64,000 bases of DNA from Acidobacteriota bacterium (GTDB lineage Bacteria; Acidobacteriota; Terriglobia; Acidiferrales; UBA7541): the NCBI GenBank assembly GCA_016201285.1, contig JACQDE010000069.1, forward strand, positions 1-64,000, in the 5' to 3' direction. The notes below the pieces were generated by a model that saw only the letters and a program-made list of their open reading frames with translations, made no database searches and had not been told where the DNA came from. This document shows, piece by piece, positions 9,030 to 17,116 of this stretch. A program made the translations under genes and the position numbers. Every line of letters begins with the position of its first letter. Position 1 is the stretch's first letter.

Positions 9030-10202
9030 TCAGAACTCATCCAACTGTTGCTGATAGCTCTCGAAATTTCGCCGGGTCTCGGCGAGAGAATCGCCGCCGA
9101 ATTTTTCGAGGAACGCAGCGGCCAGAGACAGGGCGACCATCGCTTCGCCGACCACGCCCGCCGCCGGCACGACACAAACGTCCGAGCGCTCGTAGGCCGC
9201 CTTCACGGCTTCTTTAGAGACGAGGTCGGCCGTTTGGAGAGGGCGGCGCAACGTGGAGATGGGTTTCAGGTAACCGCGCACAATGACGTCCTCGCCATTG
9301 GTGATGCCGCCTTCGAGTCCGCCGGCACGATTGGTGGCGTGGACATAGCGTTTCTTGGCGGCGTCGTAGCGGATCTCGTCCTGCACTTCCGCGCCATAGG
9401 AAGTGGCGCTGGCCACGCCCCCGCCGATCTCCACCGCCTTGACGGCCTGGATGGACATGACGGCCTGCGCCAAGCGGCCATCGAGTTTTTCGTCCCACTG
9501 CGCATGGCTGCCGAGGCCCGGCAACACATGATGCGCCACCACTTCAAAGATGCCGCCCGCGGAATCTCCGGCGCGGAGCACGGCGTCCACTTCGCGTTTC
9601 ATCTTTGCTTCCGTGGCCGCGTCCACGCAGCGCAATGGGGAATCGAGATTTCCGCAGATCGCGACAATCTCGTCCCACACTGCGGCGCGTTCCAGCTTCA
9701 CTTTGCCGACGGCGACGACGTGAGAAAGAACTTCGGCGCCGAATTCGCGCAGGAGCAGTTTGGCGAAGGCGCCGGCGGCGACACGGGCGGCGGTTTCTCG
9801 AGCCGAGGCGCGCTCGAGGGCATAGCGGGCATCGTGCCAGTTGAACTTCAGCGCGGCGGCGAGGTCGGCGTGGCCCGGGCGGGGCGCCGTCAGTTTTCTT
9901 TGCGTATCTTCCGCGCCTTCGGTGTCTTCGACTGGGAGCGCGTTCTGCCAGTTGGCCCAGTCGCGGTTTTCGATTTGCAGGGCGATGGGCGCACCGATCG
10001 TTTGGCCGTGCCGGACGCCAGCCAGGGCTGTTATCTTGTCCTTCTCAATTTTCTGGCGGCCGCCGCGGCCATAGCCGAGCTGGCGGCGGTGCAACTCGCG
10101 ATTGACGAATCCGAAATCTACCGGCAGACCGGCGGGCAGGCCGGAGAGCCAGGCCACCAGCGCCTGTCCGTGTGATTCCCCGGCGGTGACGAATCTGAGC
10201 AA
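9030..10202 (-). CDS. aroC: Chorismate synthase
   Basis: Converts EPSP to chorismate with reduced FMN, the last step of the shikimate pathway. The protein has RFVTAGESHGQ at its N-terminus, RQLGYGRGGRQKIE, PRPGHADLAA and a C-terminal RRNFESYQQQL. I choose the TTG at 10202 (390 residues) because chorismate synthases start directly before LRF and AAAGGA lies nine bases upstream; the frame stays open to another possible start at 10238. The catalytic region is complete. It is the first gene of the minus-strand run aroC-def-fmt-rsmB and diverges from mlaE. Confidence 0.94.
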   Translation of the reverse strand: MLRFVTAGESHGQALVAWLSGLPAGLPVDFGFVNRELHRRQLGYGRGGRQKIEKDKITALAGVRHGQTIGAPIALQIENRDWANWQNALPVEDTEGAEDTQRKLTAPRPGHADLAAALKFNWHDARYALERASARETAARVAAGAFAKLLLREFGAEVLSHVVAVGKVKLERAAVWDEIVAICGNLDSPLRCVDAATEAKMKREVDAVLRAGDSAGGIFEVVAHHVLPGLGSHAQWDEKLDGRLAQAVMSIQAVKAVEIGGGVASATSYGAEVQDEIRYDAAKKRYVHATNRAGGLEGGITNGEDVIVRGYLKPISTLRRPLQTADLVSKEAVKAAYERSDVCVVPAAGVVGEAMVALSLAAAFLEKFGGDSLAETRRNFESYQQQLDEF

Positions 10203-10313
10203 GGTCCCGAGTCCTTTCGGCGATTGGGCGCAAAGCATCGCATTCTACCGAAGCGCTCGGGGCGCGTCCAGCGGAGGGCGAGGAAGAAAGGGTGGCGCGC
10301 TGCATCTCCCTGC

Positions 10314-10342
10314 TTGACGGCCTTGCAGCGCAACGCTACGCT
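10314..10342 (+). promoter_or_regulatory. Predicted promoter of the mla operon
   Basis: TTGACG (10314-10319) and TACGCT (10337-10342) are 17 bases apart. The expected transcription start, about 10349, is only two bases before the mlaE ATG, suggesting a nearly leaderless mRNA. Confidence 0.55.
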
Positions 10343-10350
10343 GTTTCGTC

Positions 10351-11148
10351 ATGCACGAAGCGGCCGAGGTTTCTCCGCTTTCCGCGATCGCCGAGGTGGT
10401 CAAGCGCCGCATTTTCGCGGTGCAGGACTACGCGCTGTTGTGCTTCCGGGCGATGGCGAACATCGCCACGCCGCCGCGGTATCTCGCCGAGACACTGGAC
10501 CAGATGGACGTGATTGGCGTGGGGTCGCTGCCCATCGTCATGCTCACCGGGTTCTTCATCGGGGCGGTGATGGTGTTGCAGACGGCTTCGCAGTTTGAGC
10601 GCTTCGGGCAGACGGCGCTGACTGGCGATGTGGTGGCCATCGCACTGGTGCGTGAACTGGGGCCCAGCATCTCCGCGCTGCTGGTGGCCGGGCGGAATTC
10701 GTCAGGCATCGCCTCGGAGCTGGGCTCGATGGTGGTCACCGAGCAGGTGGACGCGATGCGGGCGATGGGGACGGACCCGATCCGGAAACTCGTGACGCCG
10801 CGCGTGGTGGCCACGATCCTGATGCTCCCGTTGCTGACGGCGGTGGCGGACTTCGTCGGACTGGTGGGCGGCTTCCTGGTTTCGAACCTCGAGCTTCGGC
10901 TGAACCCGGTGCAGTACTGGACGCGGGCGATTGACGCGCTGGAGTTCGGGGATCTGATACAGGGTCTGACCAAGCCGCTGATCTTCGGTTTCATCCTGTC
11001 CACGGTGGGGTGCTATCAGGGCCTGAAGGTGCGCGGAGGCACGCAGGGCGTGGGCCGCGCCACCACGCAGGCGGTGGTGGTGGCCTCGGTCCTGATCCTT
11101 GTTGTGAATTTCTTCCTGACACGCTTCCTACTGTGGATCTTCCGATAG
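10351..11148 (+). CDS. mlaE: MlaE-family ABC transporter permease (lipid transport)
   Basis: A 265-residue integral membrane permease of the MlaE/YrbE family, with about five hydrophobic segments and the family hallmarks FFIGAVMVLQ, LVRELGPSISALLVAGR and SELGSMVVTEQVDAMRAMG. Family members move phospholipids between inner and outer membranes together with an MCE protein and an ATPase. The next two genes supply exactly those parts (mlaF, mlaD), so a complete MCE transporter is encoded here. No Shine-Dalgarno is seen before the ATG; the upstream promoter would give an almost leaderless message. Full length for the family. Confidence 0.93.
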   Translation: MHEAAEVSPLSAIAEVVKRRIFAVQDYALLCFRAMANIATPPRYLAETLDQMDVIGVGSLPIVMLTGFFIGAVMVLQTASQFERFGQTALTGDVVAIALVRELGPSISALLVAGRNSSGIASELGSMVVTEQVDAMRAMGTDPIRKLVTPRVVATILMLPLLTAVADFVGLVGGFLVSNLELRLNPVQYWTRAIDALEFGDLIQGLTKPLIFGFILSTVGCYQGLKVRGGTQGVGRATTQAVVVASVLILVVNFFLTRFLLWIFR

Positions 11149-11179
11149 TTGCCGCGGCGCAGTGGTTTGCATCTATAAT
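11149..11179 (+). promoter_or_regulatory. Possible internal promoter before mlaF
   Basis: A perfect TATAAT lies at 11174-11179 right after mlaE, with a weak TTGCCG 19 bases upstream (11149-11154). A start near 11186 would place the ATG of a 14-codon upstream frame (11192) almost at the mRNA end. Confidence 0.4.
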
Positions 11180-11232
11180 CGGTGCCTGGCTATGAGTCTT
11201 CCCGTCCCCACCCCGGGCGTGTTGATTCGCGA

Positions 11233-12045
11233 ATGAGTCCCAACGCCGCGAGTGAGCCGGTCATTGCCTTCGAAGGGGTACGTATCAGCTTCGACGAAGG
11301 GGAAGCGCTCCGCGGCATCAATTTGCGCGTCGCGCCGCAGGAGACGAAAATCCTCGTCGGCGAAACCGGTTCCGGAAAAACCCTCCTGCTCAAACTGGCT
11401 GCCGGACTGCTGCGCCCCGACGCGGGGCGCGTGGTGGTCCTCGGGCAGGAAATCTCCGCCATGCGCGAGAAGGATTTGCTCGACTTTCGCCGGCAGATCG
11501 GTTTTGTCTTTCAGGAAGGGGCACTGTTCGATTCGCTGAGCGTGGAAGAAAACGTGGCCTACCGGCTGCGCGAAGAGGGAGCGGACGAGGCCGAGATCGA
11601 GGAGCGGGTGCGCGAGGCGCTGCGGTTCGTGGAACTGGAGCACGCGATCGACAAGCTGCCCGGCGAACTTTCGGGCGGCATGCGGCGGCGCGTTTCGATT
11701 GCGCGGGCGCTAATCAGCGCGCCACCCATCGTGCTGTACGATTCGCCGACGGCCGGGCTTGATCCGGTGACGGCGCAGACGATCATCACGCTGATCCTGC
11801 GGCTGCGGGACACGCACGGAGTCACGGCGCTGCTGGCCACGCACCGCTTGCAGGACGCGTTTGCGATGGCGCACTACCGTTTCGATCCGGAGAGCGGGCG
11901 GGTAGCGCCAGTGGCGCCGAACGGCGCGAGCGCCGGGCCCATGACTAGCTTTGCCGTGCTGTGCGATGGCGCGGTCTATTTCGAAGGGGACCATCGGGCC
12001 ATCGCTGAGTGTCAGGATTCCTATGTGCAGAAGTTTCTCGTCTGA
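11233..12045 (+). CDS. mlaF: MlaF-family ABC transporter ATPase
   Basis: A 270-residue ABC ATPase powering the MlaE permease. Walker A GETGSGKT, Q-loop FVFQEGALFDSLSV, signature LSGGMRRRVSIARAL, Walker B IVLYDSPTAGLD and H-loop LATHR are all present. The ATG at 11233 is preferred; an in-frame GTG at 11182 would add 17 residues but sits only three bases from a TATAAT. A 14-codon frame (11192-11236) ends in a TGA that overlaps this ATG, which could couple translation. The C-terminal 50 residues resemble the regulatory tail of MlaF relatives. Confidence 0.92.
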   Translation: MSPNAASEPVIAFEGVRISFDEGEALRGINLRVAPQETKILVGETGSGKTLLLKLAAGLLRPDAGRVVVLGQEISAMREKDLLDFRRQIGFVFQEGALFDSLSVEENVAYRLREEGADEAEIEERVREALRFVELEHAIDKLPGELSGGMRRRVSIARALISAPPIVLYDSPTAGLDPVTAQTIITLILRLRDTHGVTALLATHRLQDAFAMAHYRFDPESGRVAPVAPNGASAGPMTSFAVLCDGAVYFEGDHRAIAECQDSYVQKFLV

Positions 12046-12114
12046 GGGGGGCTGCGCTCGAACTTATTGCCGGGCGCAACGAAAGCTGGCTTGAATCACT
12101 GAGGAGGCTGTGCC

Positions 12115-13188
12115 ATGCCGCAGAGCAAGCAACTAACCTGGTCGGAACTCCGCGTGGGATTGCTGGTGCTGGTGGGTCTGTTCCTGATCGCGGTGGGGAT
12201 TTTCTACGTGACCGGTGCGGGGATCCTGGCCGCGAAGTACCGCGTGCGGACGTATCTGCCGGAGGTGGAAGGGCTAACAATCGGCGCACCGGTGCGTCTG
12301 GACGGCGTCGAGATCGGCAACGTGGAGCGGGTCCGCATGAACCCGGCGCGCGGCGACCGCAGCCGGAACATCGAGGTGACGCTGCGCATCGATAAGAAAT
12401 ACATGGACGAGGTCCGCACAGATTCCACGGCGAGCCTGATCACGGAAGGATTGCTGGGCAACCGTTACGTGAGCATCCAGCGCGGCTTTACGGGCACCGT
12501 GATTCAGGCGGAAGGAGAAGTGCCGGGACGCGAGGAGAAGGCGATCAAGGCAATCGTCGAGCGCGGGGCGGACCTGGTGCAAAACTTGGACGAGCTGTCG
12601 AAGAAAGTGAAAGACATGGTCGCCGGGGTAGAAGAAGGCAAGGGCAACCTGGGGAAGATGCTGGTGGACGAAGAAGCGTACAACCGGCTGAACGACATCC
12701 TGACGCGGAGCCAGGACATGGTCCGGAACGCGCAGGCGGGCCAGGGCAGCATCGGCAAGCTGCTCACTTCGGACGAACTCTACAACAAGGTGAACTCCGC
12801 CGCGGGGCGCTTCGATACGGTGCTGGGCGACGTCCAGGCGCAAAAGGGCACGCTCGGAAAGTTTGTGTACGACCCGCAGGGATACGAGCAGGCCAAGCAA
12901 TTCTTTGAAAAAGGGAACGCGCTGCTGGCGGACGTGAAAGCCGGGAAGGGCACAGCGGGCAAACTGGTAACCGATGATGCGCTGTACACCAAATGGCGGA
13001 ACACCGGGGAGAACCTGGAATCGGCCACGGCCAAGCTGAACTCGAACACCGGCACCGCCGGAAAGATGTTCAGCGACCCGCAGTTCTACGACAATATGAC
13101 GGGACTGGCCGGAGACATGCGGCTGCTGATCAGCGAGTTCCGGCAGAATCCGAAGAAGTTTCTGCGGGTGAAGTTCTCGATCTTCTAA
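12115..13188 (+). CDS. mlaD: MlaD-family MCE-domain substrate-binding protein
   Basis: A 357-residue protein with an N-terminal membrane anchor (about 12-36, LRVGLLVLVGLFLIAVGIFY) and one MCE domain (about 40-125: VEGLTIGAPVRLDGVEIGNV and LLGNRYVSIQRG). A long helical C-terminal region follows, with repeats of the form GKLLTSDELYNKVN, GKFVYDPQGYEQA, GKLVTDDALYTK and GKMFSDPQFYDNM. MCE proteins form hexameric rings that carry lipids across the periplasm. The four GK(L/M)-D-Y repeats are a regular feature of the tail. It completes the mlaE-mlaF-mlaD operon. Confidence 0.92.
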   Translation: MPQSKQLTWSELRVGLLVLVGLFLIAVGIFYVTGAGILAAKYRVRTYLPEVEGLTIGAPVRLDGVEIGNVERVRMNPARGDRSRNIEVTLRIDKKYMDEVRTDSTASLITEGLLGNRYVSIQRGFTGTVIQAEGEVPGREEKAIKAIVERGADLVQNLDELSKKVKDMVAGVEEGKGNLGKMLVDEEAYNRLNDILTRSQDMVRNAQAGQGSIGKLLTSDELYNKVNSAAGRFDTVLGDVQAQKGTLGKFVYDPQGYEQAKQFFEKGNALLADVKAGKGTAGKLVTDDALYTKWRNTGENLESATAKLNSNTGTAGKMFSDPQFYDNMTGLAGDMRLLISEFRQNPKKFLRVKFSIF

Positions 13189-13220
13189 CGCGCGGAGATG
13201 GATTGCGCGGGTTTGTGTGC

Positions 13221-13240
13221 GGGACGCGAACGCGCGTCCC
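13221..13240 (+). terminator. Hairpin after mlaD, no U-tract
   Basis: GGGACGCG (13221-13228) pairs perfectly with CGCGTCCC (13233-13240) around an AACG loop, 33 bases after the mlaD stop. No run of T follows, so it may be a Rho-assisted end or an mRNA-stabilising hairpin. Confidence 0.4.
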
Positions 13241-13271
13241 GGATTTGCTACCGGGCATTTGCGGGCGGGAG

Positions 13272-13277
13272 TATAAT
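13272..13277 (+). promoter_or_regulatory. TATAAT -10-like element before the kinase pair
   Basis: A perfect TATAAT lies 105 bases before the first kinase ATG. No convincing -35 is seen at 16-18 bases, so confidence is limited. Confidence 0.35.
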
Positions 13278-13381
13278 CGGACCGTACGCGGTGGTTGCCG
13301 GACACGAAACGAGATTCTTGCAGTCGCCTTACATCCGATTCGCAACAGAGCAACAACACGGTTTCCCTGAATACGAAACCC

Positions 13382-14119
13382 ATGTCTGACCGTACTGAGT
13401 CCGCGGTGATGGAACAAACTGCCGAGCGGCCGGATTCCGCGAAGCATTTCCCCAAGCGGCGCTACACCGGCGCGCTCGTGGTGGTCGAGGGGATCGACGG
13501 CTCCGGAAAAAGCACGCAGCTTTATCTGTTGAAGCGGTGGCTGGAAATCAGCGGGTACCGGCTGCACTTCACGGAATGGAACTCCTCGCCGCTGGTGAAG
13601 TCGGCGACGAAACGCGGCAAGCAGCGGCGGATGCTGACGCCGACGACGTATTCGCTGATTCATGCGGCGGACTTTGCCGACCGCTTTGAGCGGCAGATTT
13701 TTCCGCTCTTGCAGGGCGGTTACCTGGTGCTCGCCGACCGGTACATCTACACGGCGTTTGCTCGCGACTCGGCACGGGGCTGCTCGCCGGAGTGGCTGCG
13801 GAACCTGTACGCGTTCGCGCCGGTGCCGGATCTCACGTTCTATTTTCGCGCGCCGCTGGAAGTAGCAGTGCAGCGCATTCTGAGCGGCCGGCCCAAGCTG
13901 AAGTATTATGAGGCCGGCATGGACCTCAGCCTGGCCTACGACCGCGCCGAGAGCTTCCGGATTTTCCAGGGCATGATTCTGGACGCCTACGACCGGATGG
14001 TGGACACCGACGGCTTCGTGCTGATGGACGGGACGCAGCCGGTGAACAAGCTGCAAAAGCAAATGCGCGAAGTGCTGCAGGCGCGCGTGGACCTGAAACG
14101 GTTTCTCCCCGAGAAATGA
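13382..14119 (+). CDS. Thymidylate-kinase-like P-loop kinase, copy 1
   Basis: A 245-residue member of the dTMP-kinase-like superfamily. Walker A VVEGIDGSGKST is at about residues 34-45 and the kinase DR motif is in LADRYIYTAFARDSARG (about 118-134). Canonical Tmk has an REPG loop after the P-loop strand; here the matching stretch reads TEWNSSPLVKSATK, so the substrate may not be dTMP. The ATG at 13382 is chosen although no Shine-Dalgarno is visible; a later Met at 13409 is possible. It overlaps the second copy by ATGA and is followed by Ppx/GppA and SixA, so a phosphate-metabolism role is inferred. A real dTMP kinase elsewhere in the genome would be expected. Confidence 0.8.
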   Translation: MSDRTESAVMEQTAERPDSAKHFPKRRYTGALVVVEGIDGSGKSTQLYLLKRWLEISGYRLHFTEWNSSPLVKSATKRGKQRRMLTPTTYSLIHAADFADRFERQIFPLLQGGYLVLADRYIYTAFARDSARGCSPEWLRNLYAFAPVPDLTFYFRAPLEVAVQRILSGRPKLKYYEAGMDLSLAYDRAESFRIFQGMILDAYDRMVDTDGFVLMDGTQPVNKLQKQMREVLQARVDLKRFLPEK

Positions 14120-14928
14120 AGCGCAACCGCAAAAAGTCGAATCCGGGTATCTCGCCCAACGGCGACCAGCCGACAGCGGCGTCGGAGCAGCTTGTCGTCG
14201 TGCCTCGCGCGCCACTGAAGTCCACGCTCGAATCCACGGAAGACCTGGGCGGGGCGCTGTTCGTCCTGGAAGGCACCGACGGCTCCGGGCGGTCCACGCA
14301 GATCGCCTTGTTGACGGAGTGGCTCGAATCACAGGGCTTCGCAGTGCAGACGATGGGCCTGCGGCGCTCGACGCTGCTGGCCAAAGACATTGACGTGCTG
14401 CTCGGGGAAAACACCGTCACGCGATTGACGCTGGCGCTGATGTATGCCACCGATTTCTACGACCAGCTCGAGAACCGCATCTTGCCGGCGCTGCGTTCGG
14501 GGCTGATTGTGCTCGCCGACCGCTACATCTACACGCTGATGGCGCGAGGCGTGGCGCGGGGGCTGCACCGCAAGTATCTGCACGGAATCTACGAGAAGGC
14601 GCTGCGGCCGGACGTGACGATCTGGCTCGACGTGCGGCCGGAGCTGGCCTTCGAGCGGCTGTTCAAGAAGTCGCAGGCCATCAGTTACTGGGAAGCCGGC
14701 CGCGACATGTTCCTTTCCTCGGACCTCTATCAATCGTTCGTGCGCTATCAGACGATGATCCGGAAGGAGTTTGATTTTCTCGCCAAGCGCTACGGGCTGA
14801 ACCGGCTGGACGGTGAGCGGAGCGTGCCGGAGATCAACCGCGATCTCCGGAAAGCCATCGCCGCGCGGCTCCACATCCGGAGCACGCGTTACCAGCCGTC
14901 GCACGCCCTGGCGCACCTGTGGCGATAG
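14116..14928 (+). CDS. Thymidylate-kinase-like protein, copy 2, altered Walker A
   Basis: A 270-residue paralogue of the preceding gene, sharing its layout: VLEGTDGSGRST at about residues 51-61, LADRYIYTLMARGVARG, and YWEAGRDMFLSSDLYQSF matching YYEAGMDLSLAYDRAESF of copy 1. The Walker A lysine is Arg59, which normally weakens or abolishes phosphate binding, so this copy may be regulatory or have unusual chemistry. The N-terminal 45 residues are a low-complexity extension. The ATG overlaps the stop of copy 1 (ATGA) and the stop is three bases before the Ppx start, so the three are translationally coupled. Confidence 0.8.
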   Translation: MKRNRKKSNPGISPNGDQPTAASEQLVVVPRAPLKSTLESTEDLGGALFVLEGTDGSGRSTQIALLTEWLESQGFAVQTMGLRRSTLLAKDIDVLLGENTVTRLTLALMYATDFYDQLENRILPALRSGLIVLADRYIYTLMARGVARGLHRKYLHGIYEKALRPDVTIWLDVRPELAFERLFKKSQAISYWEAGRDMFLSSDLYQSFVRYQTMIRKEFDFLAKRYGLNRLDGERSVPEINRDLRKAIAARLHIRSTRYQPSHALAHLWR

Positions 14929-14931
14929 GTT

Positions 14932-16488
14932 TTGGCTGCCCCGCTCCATTTCGCTGCGATTGACGCCGGGTCGAACGCCATCCGACTGGTCATCGCCCGC
15001 GCTTCCTCTCCCTCGCGAATCGAAATTCTGAAGACAGAGCGGTATTCGCTACGGCTGGGCCACAGCGTGTTCGTGCACCATCGCTTCGAGCCGAAGACGA
15101 TCAAGCGGGGTATCGAGGCGTTCCGGCATTTCCGGCGGCTGCTCGACCGCTACGGCGTGCGGCGCTACCGCGCGGTGGCCACCAGCGCGACGCGCGAGGC
15201 GCAGAACCGCCGAGAATTCCTCGAACGCGTCCGGCGCGAAGCGCGGATCACGCTGGATGTAATCGGCAGCGCGGAGGAGGCGCGACTGGTCCGCAACGCG
15301 GTTCATTCGGTTGTAGGCTCGGAGCTTTCGCCGCGGATGATTCTGGACCTGGGCGGGGGCAGTCTGGACCTGGACCTGCTCCGCCAAGGCGAGGTGGAGC
15401 GCAGCGTGGGACTTCCGCTGGGTACCGTGCGGCTGATGGAGACGTATGATTTCCGCGGGTCGATGAGCGAAGAGGATATCCGGCGGCTGCGGGCTCACAT
15501 CCTGAATGTGCTGGCAACCAGCCTGCGCGAGCGGCCGAACCTGGAGAGCGCAGTGGCGGTGGCGTGCGGGGGAAACGCCGAAGCACTGGCGAACCTGGCG
15601 CCGGGGCCGCAGTTGCGTGGGATTCCCACGCTGAACATTCGCCTGCTGCGCGAGCGGCTGTGGGAGATCACCGGCATGAGCGTGCCAAAGCGGATGAAAG
15701 CGTTCCGGGTGCGCGAAGACCGTGCGGACGTGATGGCCATCGCCGCCGTCGTCTTCACAACGCTGGCGCGCTGGTACGGAGTGAGCCGATTTCTTGTGCC
15801 TGGCGTCGGCGTGCGAGAGGGAATCCTGCTGGACCTGGTGCGGGAGCACTTCGCGCGCGCGCCGGTGGCGCAGGACGAAGCGCAGGCGTCTGCGCTGCGC
15901 GGGGCGGTGGAGAGATTCGCCGCCCGGTTGGGGGACGAAGCGGAGCATTCGCGGCAGGTGTCGAGGCTGGCGCTTTCGCTGTTCGACCAGCTCCGCTCAA
16001 TCCACGGCATGGGACCGGAAATGCGGCTGGTGCTGGAACTTGGCGCGCGGCTGCACGACATCGGGCGCGTCGTGAACCGAGAAGAACATCACAAGCACGG
16101 CGAATACCTGGTGCGCAGCGTGGACTTGCCCGAACTGCGTGGCTGGCGACGCGCGATGGTGGCCTGCCTGGTGCGTTACCACAACCGGCGATCGGAGCCG
16201 GACATGGGGCACAAACTGTACGCATCGCTCGATCCGCAACAGCGCGCAAACGTGCGCGCTCTCTCGGCGCTGCTGCGGCTGGCCGAAGGGCTGGACGACG
16301 ACCACAAGCAGTCCGTCTTGCGAGTGGACGTGGAGACGCACAGGCGCGAGGCGGTGTTCCGCGTGCAGACGAGGAGCGCGTCGAACGCGCCGGCGTGGGG
16401 AGCGCGGCGGAAGGCCGGGCTGTTTGAGGAAGAGTTTGGATTGCGCGCGGTGTTTACGCGCAGCCTGGCGGCCCGGAAAGTTGCCTGA
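14932..16488 (+). CDS. Ppx/GppA-family phosphatase with C-terminal HD domain
   Basis: A 518-residue exopolyphosphatase/guanosine pentaphosphatase-family protein. The actin-like fold (about 1-310) has FAAIDAGSNAIRLVI (phosphate loop 1), ATSATREAQN and MILDLGGGSLDL (phosphate loop 2). The C-terminal region (about 325-500) is an HD domain with H375-D376 in RLHDIGRV and HHKHGEYL further on. Members hydrolyse polyphosphate and/or pppGpp. The only plausible start is a TTG three bases after the kinase stop, with AGG nearby. It is the catalytic centre of the tmk-like/ppx/sixA cluster. Its HD domain resembles the degenerate one on the facing CHAD gene. Confidence 0.9.
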   Translation: MAAPLHFAAIDAGSNAIRLVIARASSPSRIEILKTERYSLRLGHSVFVHHRFEPKTIKRGIEAFRHFRRLLDRYGVRRYRAVATSATREAQNRREFLERVRREARITLDVIGSAEEARLVRNAVHSVVGSELSPRMILDLGGGSLDLDLLRQGEVERSVGLPLGTVRLMETYDFRGSMSEEDIRRLRAHILNVLATSLRERPNLESAVAVACGGNAEALANLAPGPQLRGIPTLNIRLLRERLWEITGMSVPKRMKAFRVREDRADVMAIAAVVFTTLARWYGVSRFLVPGVGVREGILLDLVREHFARAPVAQDEAQASALRGAVERFAARLGDEAEHSRQVSRLALSLFDQLRSIHGMGPEMRLVLELGARLHDIGRVVNREEHHKHGEYLVRSVDLPELRGWRRAMVACLVRYHNRRSEPDMGHKLYASLDPQQRANVRALSALLRLAEGLDDDHKQSVLRVDVETHRREAVFRVQTRSASNAPAWGARRKAGLFEEEFGLRAVFTRSLAARKVA

Positions 16489-16597
16489 CCGGGGACACTG
16501 GAGCTTTTCCCGGCCTTTCGCGCTAAACTGTACGGCGTTGTGAGCGGTCCGGACAGGGCCGTTCCTCACTTTTTAGCCGCCACTAACAATTACACCG

Positions 16598-17095
16598 ATG
16601 CTTCTCTACCTGATGCGCCACGGCATTGCCATCAACCGCGACGACCCGGAGTGCCCTCCGGATCCGGAACGCCAACTCACGAAGAAGGGGATCGAGAAGA
16701 CGCGAGCCGTGGCGCAGGGCTTGCGCGCGCTAGGCATCCGGCCGGAAGCGATGCTGACCAGTCCCTTCGCGCGCGCGGTGCAGACGGCGGAAATCGCGGC
16801 GGTGGCGTTGGAGTTGGCGCGCGGCGAAATCCGGCAGACGGAAGCGCTCCTCTTCGGCCATAAGCCGGCGGAGCTCTTCCGGGAATTGGCCAAGGTGCGC
16901 GGCAAAGAAGTGATGTGTCTCGGGCACGCGCCACATCTGGACGAAGTCATTGCGTTCGCGCTGGGCTGCCACTCGCCGGTCACGTCGCTGAAAAAAGCGG
17001 GCGTGGCGTGCCTGGAGTTGGAAGCGATTTCGCCGCCGCGGGGTTCACTCCTCTGGCTGCACACGCCGCGCAGTCTGCGCATTCTGGGCGAATAG
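16598..17095 (+). CDS. sixA: SixA-type phosphohistidine phosphatase
   Basis: A 165-residue histidine phosphatase superfamily protein. The phosphohistidine motif is LMRHGIA (Arg7-His8-Gly9), followed by the arginine in TSPFARAVQTAEI and the second histidine in CLGHAPHLDEV. SixA removes phosphate from phosphohistidine residues, classically on HPt domains; in many genomes it neighbours CHAD proteins. Length and catalytic residues are normal. It lies 109 bases after ppx and converges with the CHAD gene, only 21 bases separating the two stops. Confidence 0.92.
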   Translation: MLLYLMRHGIAINRDDPECPPDPERQLTKKGIEKTRAVAQGLRALGIRPEAMLTSPFARAVQTAEIAAVALELARGEIRQTEALLFGHKPAELFRELAKVRGKEVMCLGHAPHLDEVIAFALGCHSPVTSLKKAGVACLELEAISPPRGSLLWLHTPRSLRILGE

Positions 17096-17116
17096 TTCTC
17101 TCATTGCCAATTGGAT

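Noticed and set aside
13245-13277. Full promoter with -35 TTGCTA before the kinase pair
   Set aside because: The spacing to TATAAT is 21 bases, too long for a normal sigma70 promoter; only the -10 is reported.
13382-14928. Calling the kinase pair tmk (thymidylate kinase)
   Set aside because: The REPG loop is missing in both and the Walker A lysine in one, so a firm gene symbol would overstate the evidence.
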